From an uncultured Halobacteriovorax sp. (GTDB lineage: Bacteria > Bdellovibrionota > Bacteriovoracia > Bacteriovoracales > Bacteriovoracaceae): a DNA stretch of 64,000 nt. This document shows, piece after piece, positions 36,493-46,100 of the stretch (positions within the stretch are counted from its first letter, which is position 1; each line of letters begins with the position of its first letter). The position numbers and the translations under genes are program-made. Below the pieces are notes generated by a model. That model searched no databases and was not told the DNA's origin. It was given only the letters and a program-made list of their open reading frames with translations. The stretch covers positions 62,001 through 126,000 of the forward strand of contig CAJXVS010000009.1 in the NCBI GenBank assembly GCA_913061265.1. Direction: 5' to 3'.

Positions 36493-37191
36493 TTATACCA
36501 GTGATCTTTCCACGACATTCAAAAACTCTTGTCCGAAGCTTTCCATGTCTGAATTAAATTTCGCATTTTCTGCGTTGTAGTGATTGTAGAACCACACCGC
36601 TGGGATAGCAGCAGCAAGTCCAATGGCGGTGGCCACGAGGGCTTCAGCAATACCAGGGGCGACAGCATCGAGAGTAGCTCCCCCACCAGCGATCCCAGTA
36701 AAAGAATCGATGATTCCCCAAACCGTTCCAAAAAGACCAACAAAAGGAGAGATTGAACCAATTGAGGCTAAGACTGAAAGTAGTTTTTCTAATTCATTAT
36801 TAGTTTCGTTCACCCCTTGCTTAAGAGCACGTTCAATCATGCCAAGCCCAAAGCCTTCAAAGTGTTTCTTTAGATGTGCATTCTCTCCATCTTCAGATCC
36901 ATTATTCCCACGAGCCTTTTGCAACTCGTTGTAGCCATGTTCAAAAAGAGACTTATAAGGAGAAAAAGGAAGAGACTGGCTCTTTTCATAAACTTCGCTG
37001 AGCTTAGTTGAGCTCTTATAAAGATCCATAAAGATCTTATTATTCTTTTCAGCGGCTTTAACTAGAGAGCGCTTCTTAAAAACAATCGCCCAAGAAACAA
37101 ATGATGCTAAGATCAAGATTCCAAGAACAGACTTAACGACAAGCCCACTCTCCAAAATTATCTGAAACATATCTAACTGTGTTGATTCCAT
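36493..37191 (-). CDS. tolQ: TolQ/ExbB-family proton-channel subunit
   Basis: 232 residues, three membrane segments. The C-terminal pair holds SPFVGLFGTVWGIIDSF and ALVATAIGLAAAIPAV, the MotA/TolQ/ExbB signature. Start: ATG 37191 (MESTQLD) has GAGG 6 nt upstream; ATG 37197 is also open. It begins the Tol set tolQ-tolR-tolA-tolB and lies 23-30 bp below the preceding membrane protein gene, so it is likely on the same transcript. Confidence 0.95.
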   Translation of the reverse strand: MESTQLDMFQIILESGLVVKSVLGILILASFVSWAIVFKKRSLVKAAEKNNKIFMDLYKSSTKLSEVYEKSQSLPFSPYKSLFEHGYNELQKARGNNGSEDGENAHLKKHFEGFGLGMIERALKQGVNETNNELEKLLSVLASIGSISPFVGLFGTVWGIIDSFTGIAGGGATLDAVAPGIAEALVATAIGLAAAIPAVWFYNHYNAENAKFNSDMESFGQEFLNVVERSLV

Positions 37192-37220
37192 AATCATCCT
37201 CGATATTATTAGTGAATCTA

Positions 37221-38060
37221 TTATAACCGATTAAATCTTCTTTGATTCTTATAGAAGAAATATCCGAGGCTAACTATGACAATTAGACTCAAGTTTAAAG
37301 GTCCTATAGGACGGGATAAAACTAACGGCGTAAAACTAGCTTTCCAAATGGGGTCAAATCCCAAGAGGGCCCCTAAAGGCGCTATACAAGTGATTAAGAA
37401 GAATGCCGTTAAAGTCCAATTGCTCCTCTTCCAGTCTGATAAGAAGAAACTGATAAAACCAATGAGGTATATATTAAAGCTTATATCGAGCCCATAAAGA
37501 AAGGTGCCCTTGCTAGAGGCGTAAAGAATTGACGAAAAAATTACATAAGCAGACCATTTTTCAACCCTAGTAAACGGATGAATTGATTTTAACCCGTTAA
37601 AAACCATCACATCGCATAAATAAAAGATGATCAATCCCCAGTATGAGGTAAGAGGTTTGTAAAACTCTAGAGAGACAAGATGACCTTTTGTCGGTCCACC
37701 AATCCCAATGATTAATAAGATAAAGAAGATGACAAAAACGACGGTCTCTTTCTCTGGTATTAAGAACCCTTTCACAAAGATCTCTCTTACAGGATTTCGA
37801 GAATCAGACTTTATGCTTATGAATTTTAGAATTAACCAAGAACATGAGAGCTTAGTAAGAATGATGATTTCCCAAGCCTTTTCAAAGATCCAATCCTCAA
37901 TAGTTCCAAGTGAATGATCTAATTGGAAATGAAAAAAAGCTGCTGTCGAAATGAGGATATGGTGAACGATGAGGATTAAGAGACTGTAAGAACAGTAGTA
38001 AACCACGTTTTTAAAAAGAGAGGTGTAGTAGACCTTTCTGAATAACTCGAGAATACTCAT
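37221..38060 (-). CDS. Polytopic membrane protein, unknown
   Basis: 279 residues with about seven or eight hydrophobic segments, starting with VVYYCSYSLLILIVHHI. No motif recognised. Position between the secreted 290-residue protein and tolQ in a closely spaced run suggests an envelope role. No catalytic pattern seen. Confidence 0.7.
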   Translation of the reverse strand: MSILELFRKVYYTSLFKNVVYYCSYSLLILIVHHILISTAAFFHFQLDHSLGTIEDWIFEKAWEIIILTKLSCSWLILKFISIKSDSRNPVREIFVKGFLIPEKETVVFVIFFILLIIGIGGPTKGHLVSLEFYKPLTSYWGLIIFYLCDVMVFNGLKSIHPFTRVEKWSAYVIFSSILYASSKGTFLYGLDISFNIYLIGFISFFLSDWKRSNWTLTAFFLITCIAPLGALLGFDPIWKASFTPLVLSRPIGPLNLSLIVIVSLGYFFYKNQRRFNRL

Positions 38061-38063
38061 GCT

Positions 38064-38936
38064 TTAACGGATAGTCTTTTTCGGCCTAAGCCAGTTCATC
38101 TGCAATTCAGGTGAAGGATAGATCTGGTTGTACTTTGTATAAAGAACATTAGATTTAACAAGGTCATCAACCTTTTGCAGCATCTTATAATAAAGGTTCC
38201 AGAGTTGAAGGTCAGTCTTTAGGATATGATCCATCTTCTTTGTAATGGCGAACTGTTGTTGAAAATTAAAGCCTTTATCAAAGATGATCTCATCATATTT
38301 TTTTTCTAAATTCTTTAGGGTCTTTAAGTTTACCTTTTTACCATAGAAGTTCTTCCCAATAAGTTCTCTAAGTTCATCAGTGCTAACGGCCTTCACAAAG
38401 TAGCCGTTATCAGCGCGAAGCATGTCTTCAAATAAAAGAAGAGATATTTCAAGTTTTGTCAGATCAAGGGTTCTAATAAAAGGAACTGAAATGATAAATA
38501 CATACTCATTAGGATTTGCTGGTAGGGCAAAATGAGTAATATTTGGCGTGTTAACCATTAAGATTCTAAATCTCTTTTCATAAAACCCAAGCTTCTCAAG
38601 AAAGTATTTAAAGCTATCATCAAGGGCATAATCAGGTTTCTCAAAATCCCATTTTAAGATGGTGGCATTCTTAACAAGCCAATATTCAGAAAAGAATGTC
38701 CAAAAATCAGATCTATCAGGAGCGTTGTAGAGGCCTTCTTTTTTCTTCCTCGCCGCTTCATTCTTCTCTAATTCACCAGCTCTATTCTTTCTGGCCTCTT
38801 CCGTTAAGAAATCATTTTTAAGAACGGACTTGATAGAATCAAAGTTTAAGTGAGATCCTTTTTTAGTATCTTTGTCCTCTGCAAATAAAAAGCTCGCGGA
38901 TCCTAAGATGAAAAGAATCATTATCATTTTTTTCAT
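38064..38936 (-). CDS. Secreted protein, possibly degenerate M48-like peptidase
   Basis: 290 residues with a signal peptide (ASFLFA). The segment HFALPANPNEYVFIISVPFI, followed by LTKLEISLLLFEDMLRADNG, has the layout of M48 metalloproteases (ALPGG.I.V..GL then a helix with HExxH), but the zinc motif is absent: the helix reads FEDML. So, if related, it is inactive. This resemblance is my inference and could be chance. It shares a TAATG junction with the upstream SH3-like gene and is 3 bp from the next gene. Confidence 0.6.
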   Translation of the reverse strand: MKKMIMILFILGSASFLFAEDKDTKKGSHLNFDSIKSVLKNDFLTEEARKNRAGELEKNEAARKKKEGLYNAPDRSDFWTFFSEYWLVKNATILKWDFEKPDYALDDSFKYFLEKLGFYEKRFRILMVNTPNITHFALPANPNEYVFIISVPFIRTLDLTKLEISLLLFEDMLRADNGYFVKAVSTDELRELIGKNFYGKKVNLKTLKNLEKKYDEIIFDKGFNFQQQFAITKKMDHILKTDLQLWNLYYKMLQKVDDLVKSNVLYTKYNQIYPSPELQMNWLRPKKTIR

Positions 38937-39355
38937 TACTTAACCCTCGACTTACCAAAGACATATTGATCATAAAGGCGACCCCAGTAATAGAGCTCTG
39001 TTAAATCTAACTCAAGAGCATCAAAGTATTTGGGGTATCTATCTTGAAAGCAATTCGGCTTCTTTTCTTTTAAGTACTTCCCATCAATATAACCTTCATA
39101 AGGTCCTACCTTGACGAAGTGCCAAACCTTATTAAAGACAGTGACCGGCCTTCCCTTCGCAGGAACCAACTTAAGAACTTTGATAGGATGACCACAACTA
39201 ATCGTAGTTAAAGAACTCGAATAGCGAGAAGGGTTTCTATGAACATGACCAAAGATAGGCCTAAAGTAAGCCACTCTAAGGATTTCTTTTTTCGGTGCAG
39301 CCCTAAGAGGAAGTGGTCCTAAAAGAGCAAAGATCATAAGCCATCTTTTTATCAT
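38936..39355 (-). CDS. Secreted SH3-like domain protein
   Basis: 139 residues. Signal peptide (LPLRAAP). The middle (GHVHRNPSRYSSSLTTISCG to VWHFVKVGPYEGYIDGKYL) fits a bacterial SH3 (SH3_3) fold, typical of proteins that bind peptidoglycan or partners in the periplasm. The C-terminus is helical and acidic, ending in VFGKSRVK. Start: ATG 39355 with AGGTGG 5 nt upstream and ATGA overlap with lapB; the open frame extends to GTG 39364. Confidence 0.7.
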   Translation of the reverse strand: MIKRWLMIFALLGPLPLRAAPKKEILRVAYFRPIFGHVHRNPSRYSSSLTTISCGHPIKVLKLVPAKGRPVTVFNKVWHFVKVGPYEGYIDGKYLKEKKPNCFQDRYPKYFDALELDLTELYYWGRLYDQYVFGKSRVK

Positions 39356-40581
39356 ACTTTCCACCTAAACTTGATCGTCTCCCACTCATGGCATTGTGGA
39401 CATCTCCAAAAAATACTGTCGGAGTTATACCCGCATTGACTACAAAAGTGTTTCGTCAGTGATTGATGTAAATTGTCTAAAAGATCTTTTGTATTCTCTA
39501 CAGCTTCTTCAAACATTTCAAGATCGATAAGAAGCTTAATATATTCGGCCTTCATGACTTCTGTGTTACCGCCATGCTCACCCATCCAAGCTTTTAGAAT
39601 TTCATGAGCACTAATTGAGCGTCCACTTTCCTTAAGAAGCCTAACCTTAGAGAGAATAACTGAAGGAATTTCAATCAGCTCTTTATCATCTAGGTCTAAG
39701 AAGAAATCTCTGAGCATCGCCAGCCTAGCTTTATAGCCAGTGGTCGTATTCTCATCTCCTTTAAAACCTTCTTCAAGGGAGACAAAGATAAAAGAAGCAT
39801 ACATGGGATGCTCTTTTAAAAGTTCTATCAATAATGTCTTAGCGCCTTCAAGATCACCGTCGGCCAAGAATAATTTAAGCCTAAGAATCTTTCCAGATAC
39901 TGAAGGAGCAAATCTAAAGGCATCATCTAAGTCTTCATGACAACGCTTAAAGTCTCCTTCTTCAAAAGCAATCTTCGCCTTTTGAACTAAGATATGTGAG
40001 ATGGTCTCCGCTTGGTTTTCATGACCAACTTTAGATAACATGATTCGGTAATTATAGGCCTGTCCCCAGTCCTCTAGGTCTTCATAGATCCTACAAAGAG
40101 ATTGAATCACTTCGTATTGGTCTCTATTAATCTTTAAGACGTCTCTATAAGTTTCAATTGCTTTTTCAAGAAACCCACCTTTATCAAAATCTAAGGCCAA
40201 TTCTTTAAGAGCGCGAAGCCTAACGGATTCAGAAATATTCTCTCTGGCGATCAGGCTTCTATGGATACTAATCGCCTTTTCAATCTCTCCGTTAGAACGA
40301 AAGAGACCACCTAAGGCAAAGTAAGTATCAATTGTTTCTCTATTAATATCCACGGCACTTAGGAATTCCCTAATGGCTAAGTCTTTATTTCCAGAGATTA
40401 AGTATTGAGTCGCATTCAAGAATACTTTTGATTGGGCTTCGAAGATTGAATTTCTATAGCGCTTTGAAAGCTTTACACCAGTGTCTCTTTCAATCAGATA
40501 GTGATAGATCAACACCACTGTCAAAAGAACAGCAACAACTGCAAGTAAATGATCCTGAAACCAGACTATGTATAAATCCAT
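39352..40581 (-). CDS. lapB: LPS assembly protein LapB (YciM)
   Basis: 409 residues: N-terminal membrane anchor (LLAVVAVLLTVVLIYHYL), a series of TPR helices, and a C-terminal rubredoxin-like metal knuckle, FCSQCGYNSD followed by FWRCPQCHEW. That combination is characteristic of LapB, which controls LpxC stability and LPS supply. It lies 3 bp after sppA and overlaps the SH3-like gene. The co-location with tolQRAB joins LPS and outer-membrane constriction functions. Confidence 0.93.
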   Translation of the reverse strand: MDLYIVWFQDHLLAVVAVLLTVVLIYHYLIERDTGVKLSKRYRNSIFEAQSKVFLNATQYLISGNKDLAIREFLSAVDINRETIDTYFALGGLFRSNGEIEKAISIHRSLIARENISESVRLRALKELALDFDKGGFLEKAIETYRDVLKINRDQYEVIQSLCRIYEDLEDWGQAYNYRIMLSKVGHENQAETISHILVQKAKIAFEEGDFKRCHEDLDDAFRFAPSVSGKILRLKLFLADGDLEGAKTLLIELLKEHPMYASFIFVSLEEGFKGDENTTTGYKARLAMLRDFFLDLDDKELIEIPSVILSKVRLLKESGRSISAHEILKAWMGEHGGNTEVMKAEYIKLLIDLEMFEEAVENTKDLLDNLHQSLTKHFCSQCGYNSDSIFWRCPQCHEWETIKFRWKV

Positions 40582-40584
40582 AAA

Positions 40585-41568
40585 TTAGTATTTCATCTTC
40601 GCCATTAAAAATGGAACTTTGTTAAAGATTGTATTTAAACTTAAGTTAGTAGCTGCGCTCTCAAGGCTATCCATGAATTCCCAAACACTAACTTTCTTCT
40701 TTTTCTTAATATACTTCATGGTCATCTCGCCTTCGAGGTTCATCTCTTCATGAATTTCTCTAGCGGCCGTCCATAAAGACCCCATTCTATCAACAAGACC
40801 ATATTCAAGAGCTTGCTCACCAGAGAAGATTTGCCCCTGAGCAAGTTCAGTTAAATCTCGCTTTAATTTCTTAGCGCGAGGCCCAGAGATATGATCGCGA
40901 AACTGCTTATGAACACCAGCTATAAGATCGGTGAGCATCTTGCGCTCTTCAGCCGTCATAGGACGATCAGGATGACCTGCGTCTTTGTAACGACCAGCTT
41001 TAATGGTTTCTTGTTTTACTCTTGCTAGCTCATAGAGCTTAGACATATCCATGAACTGCATGATGACCCCGATTGAGCCAGTAAGAGTTCCAGGGTTTGA
41101 ATAGATTCTTCTAGCAGCAGCCCCAATATAATAACCACCACTAGCGGCCATAGTTCCAAAACTTGCATAGATTGGTTTTCCATAGACAACTTCATCAGAG
41201 TCTTTCTTCTTGCCGTCTTTGTCTTCTTTCATTCTGGCATCGTAAGCTAGATCAATTCTTCTAATCTCTTCATAGATTTCTTGAGAAGGACCAACTGCCC
41301 CCCCTGGAGAATTGATTCTTAGAATGATGGCCTCAACAGATTTATCTTTTTCAGCTCTGTGAAGAAGTTCGATAGTATCTTTGGAATCCATGATGACCCC
41401 TTGAACCTCAATAACTCCGATTTTCCCCTTAGAACGCGAAGCAGTAATTCCGCTACTTTCGTCTTGAAGGACCTGCATTGTGTAGGTGGCAAAGATCATC
41501 AAGATTATAAAGAAAAGAAAAACAAGAAATAGCACGCCAAAGACGGCCCTATTTTTGGACTTACTCAC
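40585..41568 (-). CDS. sppA: Signal peptide peptidase SppA, short (67K-less) type
   Basis: 327 residues, single-domain S49 peptidase anchored by an N-terminal helix (VFLFFIILMIFATYTM). Catalytic Ser in TMAASGGYYIG and Lys in IKAGRYKDAG, with SPGGAVGPSQEI upstream. Start GTG 41568 with GGAG 6 nt away. It is the first gene of the sppA-lapB-...-tolB run. A perfect TGGGA-TATTG-TCCCA inverted repeat at 41626-41640 lies in its upstream region and could be an operator. Confidence 0.93.
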   Translation of the reverse strand: MSKSKNRAVFGVLFLVFLFFIILMIFATYTMQVLQDESSGITASRSKGKIGVIEVQGVIMDSKDTIELLHRAEKDKSVEAIILRINSPGGAVGPSQEIYEEIRRIDLAYDARMKEDKDGKKKDSDEVVYGKPIYASFGTMAASGGYYIGAAARRIYSNPGTLTGSIGVIMQFMDMSKLYELARVKQETIKAGRYKDAGHPDRPMTAEERKMLTDLIAGVHKQFRDHISGPRAKKLKRDLTELAQGQIFSGEQALEYGLVDRMGSLWTAAREIHEEMNLEGEMTMKYIKKKKKVSVWEFMDSLESAATNLSLNTIFNKVPFLMAKMKY

Positions 41569-41696
41569 ATCAACTCCAGTGATTACGATGAGTTATGGTA
41601 CTCATAAAAACCTTTTCCATGGTTCTGGGATATTGTCCCAAATTCGCCTCACTCCTTCAAGATTTTAGGCCTCAAATACGCGAAAATTCGTAGGTC

Positions 41697-41724
41697 TCAA
41701 GCTATTTCATGGAATAGCCGAAAA
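41697..41724 (+). promoter_or_regulatory. Candidate FliA-like promoter for the 94-residue secreted protein
   Basis: TCAA-N16-GCCGAAAA, with 7 of 8 matches to the sigma-28 -10 consensus GCCGATAA and 3 of 4 to TAAA. It ends 19 nt before the ATG, and the leader carries AACGGAG, like the leader of the 2516-residue peptidase gene. Weaker than the two giant-gene promoters. Confidence 0.4.
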
Positions 41725-41743
41725 GCTATTAACGGAGTGAATT

Positions 41744-42028
41744 ATGAAATCAATGTTAGCTCTCCTTATTTTGGTCAGTTTGTCTGCCGGAGCCGAAGAA
41801 TACAAGGCCCCAAAAGTTAAACTAGGTCTTCACCCTCATAGCGAGCCTACAGTTAAAGGCTCAACTAAATGGGAAGAAGATCATTACAAAGTACAGGAAA
41901 CCCAAGAAAAAGAACGTGCCCTAGCTTCTGAAGAAGAAGATGATTCCACAATGCTTGGAAGAAATCCTTCATCGAAAGACAAAGGTGCTATTGAAAATGA
42001 AGTTATGTTTTGGAAGTGGGAAAAGTAA
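41744..42028 (+). CDS. Small secreted acidic protein, 94 residues
   Basis: Signal peptide (ALLILVSLSAGA), then a charged, probably unstructured chain with an EEEDDS cluster and a C-terminal FWKWEK. Not recognised. Strong SD (CGGAG, 8 nt from ATG). Single gene, with a FliA-like promoter candidate upstream and a shared convergent terminator with rlmN downstream. Confidence 0.75.
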   Translation: MKSMLALLILVSLSAGAEEYKAPKVKLGLHPHSEPTVKGSTKWEEDHYKVQETQEKERALASEEEDDSTMLGRNPSSKDKGAIENEVMFWKWEK

Positions 42029-42058
42029 ATTAAATCTTTGTTACCAAAGATTTAATTT
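42027..42058. terminator. Bidirectional terminator, loop made by the rlmN stop codon
   Basis: Perfect 14-bp stem (AAATTAAATCTTTG / CAAAGATTTAATTT), loop TTAC. The left arm begins at the stop of the 94-residue gene. The rlmN stop is the TTA in the loop, and the right arm is the coding end of rlmN. AT-rich ends give T-runs in both directions, so it can terminate both genes. Confidence 0.75.
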
Positions 42059-43105
42059 ACCCTCTTCAGAATGACTTTTTAGTTGTCCACAAGCAGCGAG
42101 GATATCGTCGCCCTTCGTCGCGCGAACAGTAGTAACAATCCCTCTACGATTCATCTCATCCATAAACCATTTTATAGTTTCATTAGACGGTCTCTTAAAC
42201 TCAGACTCAGGATACTCGTTAAAAGGAATGATATTCATCTTTGATTCTTTCTTAGGCAGTAACTTAACAAGAGCATCAATATCTTCAGGTCGATCATTAA
42301 GATCTTTAATCAGAATATACTCGTAAGTAATTCTTCTATGCGCCTTCAAAGGTATTGTTTTAATCGCAGCAAAGAGCTTTGTTAAATCGTACCTCTTATT
42401 GATAGGCATTAACTCTGTTCTAATATCATCATGAGCGGCGTGAAGAGAAATGGCGATATTCACTGGAGGAAATTCCATTAATCTTTCAATGGCAGGAATC
42501 AATCCAGAAGTAGAAAGAGTTACTTTTCTCTGACTAAGCCCTAAGCCTTTTGGCTCAATGAAAACTTCAGCAGAAGCTTTAACATTTTCAAAATTATGAA
42601 GCGGCTCCCCTTGTCCCATATAAACGATATTAGAAAGACGAGGCTCATCTTTTTCATGAAGAAACTTTTGTACCGCTAAGTACTGACCTACAATCTCTCC
42701 ACCTTGAAGATGACGAGTCAGGCCCATGGTTCCTGTATGACAAAAGGTGCAACCAATAGCGCAGCCTACTTGCGAAGAGATACAAAGAGTCAGGCGGTCC
42801 CTTGCAGGAATGGCAACGGCCTCAACTGTCTTAGAATCATTCATGGCCAAGAGAAACTTTCTTGTTCCATCTTTAGAAAGACCATTCCAAACAATCTTTG
42901 GAATAGAAGTATCAAAGTTCTCTTCTATAAAAGCCAGAGTCTTCTTTCCAATATTGGTCCATTCAATAGGATCAAACTTAAAGTTCCTATAGGCCCAGTT
43001 AAAGATCTGATCTGCATTGAATTTAGGCAGTTTATTATCTTCTAAGACTTGTCTTAAAAGCGGCAATGGATAGCCGTAAATATTAGGTTTGATATCTGTT
43101 TTCAT
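42041..43105 (-). CDS. rlmN: 23S rRNA/tRNA adenine-C2 methyltransferase RlmN
   Basis: Radical SAM enzyme methylating A2503 of 23S rRNA and A37 of some tRNAs. Cluster-binding cysteines are in CAIGCTFCHTG (CxxxCxxC), and the methyl-carrying cysteine is in AACGQL near the C-terminus. Other family signatures: NIVYMGQGEPLHN, RKVTLSTSGL and ISLHAAHD. 354 residues is normal. Converges with the 94-residue secreted protein gene, whose terminator overlaps its last codons. Confidence 0.96.
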   Translation of the reverse strand: MKTDIKPNIYGYPLPLLRQVLEDNKLPKFNADQIFNWAYRNFKFDPIEWTNIGKKTLAFIEENFDTSIPKIVWNGLSKDGTRKFLLAMNDSKTVEAVAIPARDRLTLCISSQVGCAIGCTFCHTGTMGLTRHLQGGEIVGQYLAVQKFLHEKDEPRLSNIVYMGQGEPLHNFENVKASAEVFIEPKGLGLSQRKVTLSTSGLIPAIERLMEFPPVNIAISLHAAHDDIRTELMPINKRYDLTKLFAAIKTIPLKAHRRITYEYILIKDLNDRPEDIDALVKLLPKKESKMNIIPFNEYPESEFKRPSNETIKWFMDEMNRRGIVTTVRATKGDDILAACGQLKSHSEEGKLNLW

Positions 43106-43184
43106 ATTAACCGGAATTTAGCTATTTAGGGCCGCTCTGACAAGCGGGTGTGCAGTTAATACAACCTAGTTAAGTGGCTGATAA

Positions 43185-46100
43185 TTAGGCTAGAAACTTC
43201 TTCTGGGCCCTTCTTATTGCCCATCCTAGAACAAAGAGGGTTAAAAGCTCTAAAAGGCCTTCAGGCCAAGATGGACCATTAGATCCAGAGCCGTCATCAG
43301 CTGCTGCTGAACAGCCGCCTCCAGCACCGCCAGCGACTGGGTTAGTTGGAGCAGGAGCTGGTGCAAAAAGAGCAGCTGGAATAGGCATCGAAGGATCACC
43401 AAAGAGCATGGTTGATCTCGTTATATCTTTTGAATAATTATCTGTTCCAAGAGTTATCTTGGTCTCTTGAAGAATCTCTCCAAGAGTTACTCTATGATAA
43501 ACCTTATTGGTCTCTTCAATAACCTTTCCATAAAAAGCTTTAGCAAAATAAGTTTGCGCTGCCGGAGTGGTTTGAGTTGAAGAACCAATAAAAGAGATTG
43601 CGCCACCATTCTTATTGAGAATTAAGGCCTCACCCATACTTCTTGTAAGATTGGTTCTTTCAGGGTCATAAAACTGAGCATTATCACAATTAAGACTCAT
43701 GACAACGGGAAGCTTAGCATTAGTAAGAGAGTCCATATCATTATTAATCATAAAACTTAACGAGCCCCACTGGTTAGGTGCACCATGCCCCATATAAGTC
43801 ATGATAAAAGGAGTCGTGTTGGTAAACCTATCAATAACAGCAGTCTTAGTCGGTGCGTTTCCACCAAGGCTATGCCAATGAAGAGTATCATTAGAAAAAC
43901 GAGAACTAAGGCTAGTGAGTTCAGCAATTCTTTCATCAAACTTATCTTCATTAGGATCCGTTACATCTCCTGCTCCATTTTCTTCACCAGAGATAAAGCT
44001 CAACTGCATAAGTCCTTCTTCTGGTGCTGTCGATCCATTTTCATAGAGAAGCATTTTAGAAATATAAGATTCGATCTTAGCCGGATCATTTGTAGGGATT
44101 CTTCCCACAGCTAATTTAGGTAAATAAGAAGAGGCATCGCTGACAAAGTAATTATCAGTAGCATAATCAAAGAACCTAGCTCCCTCGAGAGTCATAGGGA
44201 CATCCCCAGTTTCAACTGTAGTAGAGGAAAGATTCTTCTTTGGATCAAAAGAGCCATCCCCTAAGAGAAGTAAGAACTTAGGATAAGGTGACGTCCAATT
44301 TGTTTGTGTATAGTTAACAAAGTCTTGAATTGCTTTAGCGCTAACTTGGCCATTAGAGAACTCAGCATATACTTGATCAAGAGTGATGACCTTTGTTGTA
44401 AGCCCTTGCCCTTCTCGCTGAGAGACAAGTTCTGTCGTCTTATCAGTTAGGCTCTTATGCCCGATGATTAAAAGATCTGCCCTATTAGCGCCTGCTTTCA
44501 AGGGAAGCTCAAAGCCTGAAGAGAGGCTAAGTCCTGTTGGTTTTAGATAGCTTCCTACTAAACTTGCATAATACTTAGTGCCTAAGCTTTCGCTATTATC
44601 ATTGGCCTCAAAGTCCATCTTAAAAGTGGCGTTTCCATCAGTGCTATAGACAGATCCATTTGAAACAAAGCCTGGTTTTGTTAAATCAGAGATATCCCAA
44701 AGTTCAATTGAGCTTCCACTAAAACCTTCAAGAGTAACCAGTGTATTTGGGTCATCATTAGTAAACTCTACTCTGTCGTTAGTGCTTCCTTTTGAACCAA
44801 AGTAAGTTAGGCTTAGTTTATCAATGGCGACAGTCTCAAGAACACTGACTGCGGCAGCATAAGTCCCTAGGGCCTTAATAACAATTGAGTTCGTTCCTGC
44901 AACAAAGAGGCTATGAGGAAGAGTGAAATCTAAGGTTTGAATTTCTTTAGAACTAAAAGTAAAAGTCTTATCAGCTGTTCCAGACCCATTGATAAAAACT
45001 CCTACATGATGATCATACTCAGTTTCATTCCATCCTAGGCTCTTACCTTTTAAAGTTAAACTTAAAGAAACCTCATCACTAAAGGCATTATTTAAATGGG
45101 GAAGCTCAACGCTCATAGTAAGAGTGTCATAACCGCCAGTCGCCCTAAGAACCTTCCAGATAAAATGATCTTGGTCATCACCAAGGTTTTCGTACATAAG
45201 AATGTCACTATTTTGATCAGCAACAACTGTATAACTTGAATAAGGATTCGCTCCCACTCTGCCTGTCGTTTGAGTTCCATCTATTGACGAGAACCTTGAA
45301 GGATTATCAGCGCTATTATAAATATTTTGAGTGCTAAGAACTCTTTGATTTTTAAGATCATGTTTTGATTCTTCAAAGTCGCCATAGAAATAGATCTTAT
45401 CACCACTATTAAAGACACCATCTCCATCAACAATATGAAGAGGAATCTCGCTATTGCCGTTATAAAGACGAAGATCCGCCGTATTTTGATTCTCAAAAGG
45501 CGCTTCAGTAGAGCTGCTCACCAGGTCATCATAAAGAACTTCAATCATTCCTTTAGAAGAGAAATCTATCCTAAGAGTATTGGCGATAATATTGGCGTTG
45601 TAATCACTTGCATCTGCAGGTGGATCAACTTCCCAACTATTTCCATCGATAGCGATGTCAATAATGGCTGAATCTAATCGGTTAAGATCTTTTGTAACAG
45701 GATTATAGCTTAGAGGATCCACGGTTAACTTAATGAATTTTTTCCCACTAACGCTTAAAAGATTTGTATCTACTGTGACAAAGCTAGAAGGTCTAAACTG
45801 ACTTACATTATAAAAGCTTGTATCCACGGCATAAACAGGCTCTAAAATATTTGACCCGTTAAGAACATAATCGGGAGCTGGTTGAATCGTTTTTGGCCCA
45901 ATAGCAGATTGAGCTTGGGTATTATTTTGTAAAGTAGCACTTGTGGCAAAAGGATAAACTTCGACTAAGAGATTTCTCTTGAGAAGTTCCGGTTTCCCTG
46001 CCACTTGAGTCTTAGCATAACTCGACATGCTTACTTCTTCATATGATCCATTCCATGCACTAGCACTAAAACTTGCTGCAGGAGGAGTTATCTTTATTCT

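Noticed and set aside
37276-37497. Plus-strand open frame inside the membrane protein gene
   Set aside because: It is antisense to a well-supported minus-strand gene in a tight run; no SD and no recognisable protein.
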